Shown here: one piece after another, positions 59,286 through 64,000 of the stretch | Layout of the letters: each line of letters begins with the position of its first letter | Position numbering within the stretch: position 1 is the stretch's first letter | Assembly (NCBI RefSeq): GCF_028598555.1 | Contig: NZ_JAQRFN010000001.1 | Coordinates: 345,089 to 409,088, forward strand | DNA: 64,000 nucleotides | Direction of reading: 5' to 3' | Origin: Xenorhabdus anantnagensis | GTDB lineage: Bacteria > Pseudomonadota > Gammaproteobacteria > Enterobacterales > Enterobacteriaceae | Made by a program: the position numbers and the translations under genes | Notes under the pieces: model-generated | Told to the model about the DNA's origin: nothing | Seen by the model: the letters and a program-made list of their open reading frames with translations, nothing else | Databases searched by the model: none

Positions 59286-59639
59286 TCAGCTTTTTAATGG
59301 GAATGCTATGCCAAATATTAAAAACAATAAAAGTACTAAAAAAGTATTTATTAACTCAGAAGAATGATATTGAGATGGTAATTTTTTCTTATTATCCTGA
59401 TTATGCTCTGCTTTATCTAATGAAAACTTATTATCCTCAATTTCAGCAAGTATCATTTTCGCACGTTCTATATCAGACTGATGGACAAGAAGTTTGACAC
59501 CACCAAATGCCTGAGAATACATATAGTTATTCCACACAATATCTTCATCTATCACAACTGCATAAATATTTTCTGATAACATTCTGCCCAAGACAATGTG
59601 GGCATCTATCGGCGATAGAAAATTTGCCAATAACTTCAT
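59286..59639 (-). CDS. DUF2007 domain protein with C-terminal membrane helix
   Basis: A 117-residue protein. The DUF2007 (putative signal-transducing) domain covers about residues 1-65 (MKLLANFLSPIDAHIVLGRMLSENIYAVVIDE, FGGVKLLVHQSDIERAKMIL). A charged linker and a single membrane helix at the C-terminus (LINTFLVLLLFLIFGIAF) follow. AGAGGA lies just before the ATG at 59639; an upstream in-frame start at 59675 is possible. Role unknown. Confidence 0.75.
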   Translation of the reverse strand: MKLLANFLSPIDAHIVLGRMLSENIYAVVIDEDIVWNNYMYSQAFGGVKLLVHQSDIERAKMILAEIEDNKFSLDKAEHNQDNKKKLPSQYHSSELINTFLVLLLFLIFGIAFPLKS

Positions 59640-59753
59640 ATTTCCTCTTTGAGGATGACTGTTCCACATAAACACACCATAGTTAGATGATTTATTGAAC
59701 AGTATAATCTACTATTACACTCTTATTCTAACTTTCTTCAATCGATTGGAGAC

Positions 59754-59781
59754 AAGGCGCACTGGAACATGAATGCGCCTT
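59754..59781. other. Hairpin downstream of the small lipoprotein gene
   Basis: 8-bp stem AAGGCGCA/TGCGCCTT with a 12-nt loop and no T-run on either strand. It lies just after the stop of the minus-strand lipoprotein gene. Confidence 0.4.
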
Positions 59782-59791
59782 CGCTCAGTAA

Positions 59792-60136
59792 CTAAATCTT
59801 GCCCATTTCCTGTAATTTTTTAAATATTTCTATATCTCTTCTGGTTTGTTCTGCCATTCTGCTGGACTCACGAGCCCAGGCACCAGGATCGCCAAAATTA
59901 GAGCCTCTTGTTCTTGCTGACATTTCAAGTGCATGACATTTTTCCATATCAATGGCACCTTTTCTGGATGTTATTTCATCTAAGATTCTGAGGGTAGTAT
60001 TGCCATTATCTGAATATTCACCAAGAGCCGAACATAATTCATTACCGCTGAGTGATGTTAAGTTATCTGTTGGTATTTTATTGAATACACAACCAGACAT
60101 AGCAAGTGTAGATAATAATAGTAATTTTTTTAGCAT
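59792..60136 (-). CDS. Small putative lipoprotein, unknown function
   Basis: A 114-residue lipoprotein with signal MLKKLLLLSTLAMSGC (lipobox MSGC, Cys16). The mature part has a conserved-looking segment NELCSALGEYSDNGNTTLRILDEITSRKGAI with two more cysteines, and a charged helical tail. Family not recognised. It is the last ordinary-looking gene before the prophage debris. Confidence 0.7.
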   Translation of the reverse strand: MLKKLLLLSTLAMSGCVFNKIPTDNLTSLSGNELCSALGEYSDNGNTTLRILDEITSRKGAIDMEKCHALEMSARTRGSNFGDPGAWARESSRMAEQTRRDIEIFKKLQEMGKI

Positions 60137-60414
60137 TTAATTCTGAATCCATAAAATCGGGGCAATAGTATATATACATAGGCAAATTAGGTAAATACAA
60201 CATGAAGTACTCACCGGAGTATGTGCTGTTAATGTCATCCAGAGGTTAATCTAATTTGTGCAAAAATTTGACGTGATAATAACAATAAATCAGAGAAAAA
60301 CTAACAATTACCATGATGATATGATTGTGGTAAAGATTGGATAAAAATTACTGTTTGAAAGACTCAGAATTTGACAGATTTTGATAACCGTTTTGTCAGC
60401 TACAATAATATAAT
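60137..60414. other. Intergenic region, 278 bp
   Basis: AT-rich; contains GATTTTGATAACC at 60377-60389, which recurs at 63789-63801 beyond the icd fragment. No gene is seen. Confidence 0.35.
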
Positions 60415-60433
60415 GGGAACTATTAAGCCCCCG
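60415..60433. repeat. 19-bp direct repeat of the icd terminator, copy 1
   Basis: GGGAACTATTAAGCCCCCG is identical to 63464-63482, part of the terminator that follows the displaced icd end. It abuts the IS1 left end exactly. Confidence 0.85.
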
Positions 60434-61042
60434 GGTCATAAACCCAATGGTTAGATATTGTGATAAACTTCCTGCTTTTTATTATGGGTGAGACATGGCT
60501 AAGGTTGATGTGGTTTGTCGTTACTGTCATAAAACAGAATAGGTGAAAGGGCATGGAAAAGGGCATACTGGGCATCCCCGTTATCACTGCTATGCCTGCC
60601 GTAAAACCTTCCAACTAAAACCTTCCAACTGAACTATGCCTATCAAGCAAGGGTCATTTATCGGTAATAAGAAAAATCAGCGCGGGTTCTGGTATGCTTG
60701 GGAACCGAACATGAAAAAGATCGGGGCGCATGTGTTTGATGATCGTAGCCGGAAAACGCTGAAAAAATTGCTAGCGCTTCTATCGCCTTTTAATATCCGG
60801 TTTTACTGTACGGATGATTATGCCGTTTACGATTGCCTTCCTGAGGAAAAACACCTCACTGGAAAGAAATTTACCCAACGTATCGAGAGAACTAATCTCA
60901 CTCTTCGTATCCGGATAAAGAGGCTGAATTGAAAAACGATAGGTTATTCCAAATCCGAAGAGATTCACGATAAAGTAATAGGAACGTTCATTGAGCGTAA
61001 CTACTATATTTCATAAGAAATCTAACCATTGGGTTCATGACC
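60434..61042 (+). mobile_element. IS1-family element, decayed and internally deleted
   Basis: Bounded by 23-bp inverted repeats (60434-60456 and 61020-61042, 22 of 23 matching; inner side CCCAATGGTTAGAT). InsA starts at 60495 with a zinc-finger MAKVDVVCRYCHKTE and then has a TAG. InsB remains as a fragment (WYAWEPNMKK, HVFDDRSRKTLKKLL, TGKKFTQRIERTNLTLRIRIKRL), interrupted by a TGA at 60930, and ends VIGTFIERNYYIS. At 609 bp it lacks about 160 bp of a normal IS1. The 9-bp flanks do not match, so the locus was rearranged after insertion. Confidence 0.9.
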
Positions 61043-61051
61043 TGAAAAACG

Positions 61052-61077
61052 ACACAGCCGCATTGCTGCGGCTGTGT
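61052..61077 (-). terminator. Terminator after the island lipoprotein gene
   Basis: Perfect 11-bp stem ACACAGCCGCA/TGCGGCTGTGT with a 4-nt loop; on the minus strand followed by CGTTTTTCAG. Confidence 0.88.
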
Positions 61078-61117
61078 GATTGAGGTCAGTGTTGTCTTGC
61101 TTCAAAACAAGAACAAA

Positions 61118-61798
61118 CTATTTTGTATCTGACTGGAGGAAGTCGAAATAGTCAGGTGTGACAAGAATTGGAATGAATTGCCCTTCAGACAGTGATGAAT
61201 TGGAGACATCTGATAATCTGAATTTCATTTCCTTACCCAGCGCAACTCGACTAAGTACTATCGGGTAATCTTTAATTTTCGAACTTGTCATATACGTTCC
61301 TAGACTGACAAGTGTTGGCAGTTGTTTTGCCCCTTTCTCAACAATTACGCTCATTTTGATATCAAGTTTACCGATATCTTTTTTTGCTTTTTTGACTCTC
61401 TCAAGCACATGTGAATCAATCATCACTCCGGCAAAGACATCTTCATGTGAATATACATAAAAATTAGCACCATCGAGTTGAGCTCCCTCTTCTGTATATG
61501 CCCCAACTTCAACAGGAACGGTAAAATGTGCATAAGAATCAAATTTTTTGCGGTAGCATTCCACATACTCGGCATTTTTAAAAATCGTGGGGATTTTCTG
61601 TTTTAATTCGATGAGGTTCTTTGATTCTTTCCGTGAGTCTTCATAGTCATTACACCCTGACACTTCAATATCAATATCTCCCTTAACCAGTTTATGTTCA
61701 ACCGCTGTGAGGTCATCCGTATTCACTTTCGTTTCAACATCCACTTTACAGCCGGAAAGGATGAGTGCTGAGCTTGCAACCGCTAACCATTTTTTCAT
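61118..61798 (-). CDS. Lipoprotein, probable prophage or island cargo
   Basis: A 226-residue lipoprotein: signal MKKWLAVASSALILSGC (lipobox LSGC, Cys17), then DVETKVNTDDL. The mature part has a CNDYEDSRKE segment and a second Cys in ECYRKKFD, and looks beta-rich (AHFTVPVEVGAYTEEG). Similar lipoproteins occur as accessory genes of enterobacterial prophages, but I cannot name a function. It has its own terminator and lies between an IS1 and phage tail debris. Confidence 0.7.
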   Translation of the reverse strand: MKKWLAVASSALILSGCKVDVETKVNTDDLTAVEHKLVKGDIDIEVSGCNDYEDSRKESKNLIELKQKIPTIFKNAEYVECYRKKFDSYAHFTVPVEVGAYTEEGAQLDGANFYVYSHEDVFAGVMIDSHVLERVKKAKKDIGKLDIKMSVIVEKGAKQLPTLVSLGTYMTSSKIKDYPIVLSRVALGKEMKFRLSDVSNSSLSEGQFIPILVTPDYFDFLQSDTK

Positions 61799-61879
61799 TT
61801 TAAATACCTTTATATCATTAAAGGGTGTCCATACTGTTATTATATTTAATCACAGAAAATTCATAAAATTCACTATTTT

Positions 61880-62755
<876 letters not shown>

Positions 62756-62757
62756 GC

Positions 62758-63020
62758 GTGTACTGGGAACGATGGGTAACCGAAGAAGGTTATGGTGAGC
62801 TGAAACAAAGGCAACTCAACAATACGGCCCTCCTGAGAAGCCAGACACGGGCAGGCATCTATCAGGAATTATGGGGCATATTGATTGCCTACAATCTGGT
62901 TCGGCTGGCAAAGGACTATCGTGTTGAACCGGTTCGGATAAGCTTTATCAATGCGTTACAACTGATACAGGATGTGTTCAGGACGAAGTCCCGATACCAT
63001 TCCTCAAAAATTAAAAGCCC
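62758..63020 (+). mobile_element. IS4-family transposase C-terminal fragment
   Basis: [47 protein letters not shown] and ISFINALQLIQDVF fit the end of IS4-type transposases (YREK-like region and final helix). No N-terminus or ends are present. The same frame runs on into integrase DNA after about 63020 and loses meaning. Confidence 0.8.
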
Positions 63021-63397
63021 TCAGGGAGAGTGGCAAGCGGTTGATCTTACCTCAAAAGCGAAAACGCCAGTTACAAGATGTAATAACACGCTGTAGGGAT
63101 AGAATATTAAGCCCTTACATGCTCCATTACCACCATACTACTTCACAAGCCAAAAGAGGCGGTCAAATATCAGCGAATGCAATCACCACCAGCTTTCAAA
63201 AAACACGTGATAAAACAGACCTCAAATAGGAGAACGGTACTCCGCCTAGTTTCCATGAGCAAAGGTCTTTATCTGAACGCCTCTACCGTGAACAAAGAAT
63301 CGATACGAAAACATTATTAGGACATAAGAGCCAAGCAATGACAGATAAATATCACGATGATCGAGGTAAAGATTGGACTATTTTGGCAGTGAAATAA
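63020..63397 (+). pseudogene. Phage tyrosine integrase, C-terminal catalytic fragment with a nonsense codon
   Basis: One frame gives GKRLILPQKRKRQLQDVITRCRDRILSPYMLHYHH, then a TAG at 63227, then PPSFHEQRSLSERLYREQ, LLGHKSQAMTDKYHDDRGKDW and a TAA at 63397. These hold the catalytic HxxR, the LGHK box and the nucleophile Tyr of lambda/phage-21-like integrases. The upstream half is replaced by IS4 DNA. It sits about 110 bp from the icd 3' fragment, as expected for an icd-targeting element. Confidence 0.88.
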
Positions 63398-63463
63398 TGT
63401 TCAATTTTTAACCAGATTTACAGGGGAGTTTTGCAGAAGGATTTTTACATCGCTAAAAACAAC

Positions 63464-63487
63464 GGGAACTATTAAGCCCCCGTTATC
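63464..63487 (-). terminator. icd terminator (displaced)
   Basis: On the minus strand AACGGG/CCCGTT with a 12-nt loop, followed by GTTTTTAG, just beyond the icd stop. Bases 63464-63482 are repeated at 60415-60433. Confidence 0.8.
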
Positions 63488-63506
63488 TATTCAGTTAAGC
63501 AATCAA

Positions 63507-63671
63507 TTACATATGAGAGATAATTGCATCACCGAACTCACTACATTTCAGAAGCTTAGCATCATCCATCAGACGTTCGAAATCGTAAGTGACAGTCTTA
63601 GCTGCGATTGCACCTTCCATTCCCTTAATGATTAGATCTGCGGCTTCAAACCATCCCATGTGGCGCAACAT
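63507..63671 (-). pseudogene. icd: Displaced 3' end of icd (isocitrate dehydrogenase), 165 nt
   Basis: Minus strand, 54 codons: [22 protein letters not shown], then [31 protein letters not shown] and TAA. This is the C-terminus of NADP isocitrate dehydrogenase. Similarity stops abruptly at the first Met, where upstream codons (DNL) no longer fit Icd. The fragment length and the adjacent integrase match the attachment scheme of e14 and phage 21, in which the element swaps the last part of icd and leaves the old end at the far junction. Confidence 0.92.
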
Positions 63672-63907
63672 TAGATTGTCAAATACAATATAACAATTTG
63701 AATATAAACAATTTTATACATATTTCAAAGTTAAAAAGAGCTGCAAATACCCCACATGTAACTAAATGATTTTACAAAATGTTATATTGATTTTGATAAC
63801 CAAACTGTACCCAATCTCACCCCTGCCCCACATTCCACGCCGAATCTTCCGGCATCTGGACGCGGACGTCTAACCGGGTGCTTGCGGATAAGGGGCACTC
63901 CCCATAA
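63672..63907. other. Spacer between the icd fragment and the tail-fibre gene
   Basis: The left part (63672-63810) is very AT-rich and probably contains att or junction sequence. The right part is GC-richer, and on the minus strand a short frame (LSASTRLDVRVQMPEDSAWNVGQG, stop at 63817) may be another phage gene end. Not assigned. Confidence 0.35.
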
Positions 63908-64000
63908 TTACTCCGGCACTTTAGGCCATTGGATATCAGGTGCGGTAGAGCAATCCACCCGGTTGAGTAATACCCGATATTTACGCCATTCGGTTAATGA
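63908..64000 (-). CDS. Phage tail-fibre assembly protein, C-terminal part (runs off right edge)
   Basis: Minus strand, open to the window edge: [29 protein letters not shown] then TAA, read in two adjoining parts. The W(R/K)KYRVLLNR and DIxWP pattern is typical of the end of lambda Tfa-type tail-fibre assembly chaperones (DUF4376). It shows that the prophage continues to the right. Only about 30 codons are visible. Confidence 0.82.
   Translation of the reverse strand, partial: SLTEWRKYRVLLNRVDCSTAPDIQWPKVPE

Overview
The window looks like a chromosome segment of a Morganellaceae-type enterobacterium, most likely Xenorhabdus (or Photorhabdus). The reasons are E. coli-like gene order with moderately low GC, ERIC-like inverted repeats in intergenic gaps, and accessory islands packed with decayed insertion sequences. 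The genus is an inference; no rRNA gene is present to confirm it.

Layout. (1) 1-22,850 is a conserved core block matching the E. coli tmcA-to-ppx neighbourhood: tmcA (partial), a yeaL-type gene, purC, bamC, dapA, gcvR, bcp, perM, bepA, yfgD, hda, uraA, upp, purM, purN, speG, ppk, ppx, yfgG, mgtE. Two foreign-looking genes interrupt it: one at 5.2-6.0 kb between gcvR and bcp, and one at 11.3-12.3 kb between hda and uraA. The second encodes a protein with a possible Cys-His-Asp catalytic triad. (2) 22.9-32.6 kb is an AT-rich accessory island. It holds a JmjC/cupin_8 protein, a GlxA-type regulator, a FabY-like ketoacyl synthase, and a compact operon (BacA-like prephenate decarboxylase, DUF2000, SUMF1-fold protein, molybdopterin oxidoreductase, LysE exporter), followed by an AraC regulator. 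Internally deleted IS701, IS5, IS1 and IS110 remnants lie among them. This is the best candidate for an undescribed system: a small-molecule pathway without PKS or NRPS megasynthases. (3) 32.9-49.2 kb is a second core block: mdtABC-baeSR (mdtD absent), an MFS exporter, yegP, trhP (yegQ), fbaB, thiD with a TPP riboswitch, and a cspC/cspE-type gene. (4) 50-59 kb carries transport and envelope genes (aroP, a MarA-like regulator, amiD, an AGCS symporter), a PliI-type lysozyme inhibitor and an rtcB-prfH RNA/ribosome repair pair. (5) 55.5 kb and 60.4-64 kb carry prophage and island debris: N- and C-terminal integrase fragments, IS1, IS3 and IS4 remnants, a lipoprotein gene, and a displaced 165-nt 3' end of icd typical of e14/phage-21-type integration. 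A tail-fibre assembly gene runs off the right edge.

How the parts fit. The core supplies purine and pyrimidine salvage and synthesis, polyphosphate turnover, lysine/peptidoglycan precursor synthesis and outer-membrane assembly. MdtABC-BaeSR and BepA/BamC are envelope-stress functions. The accessory genes (prenylation-free small-molecule operon, putative toxin-like protein, lysozyme inhibitor, ribosome repair) fit a host-associated, competitive lifestyle.
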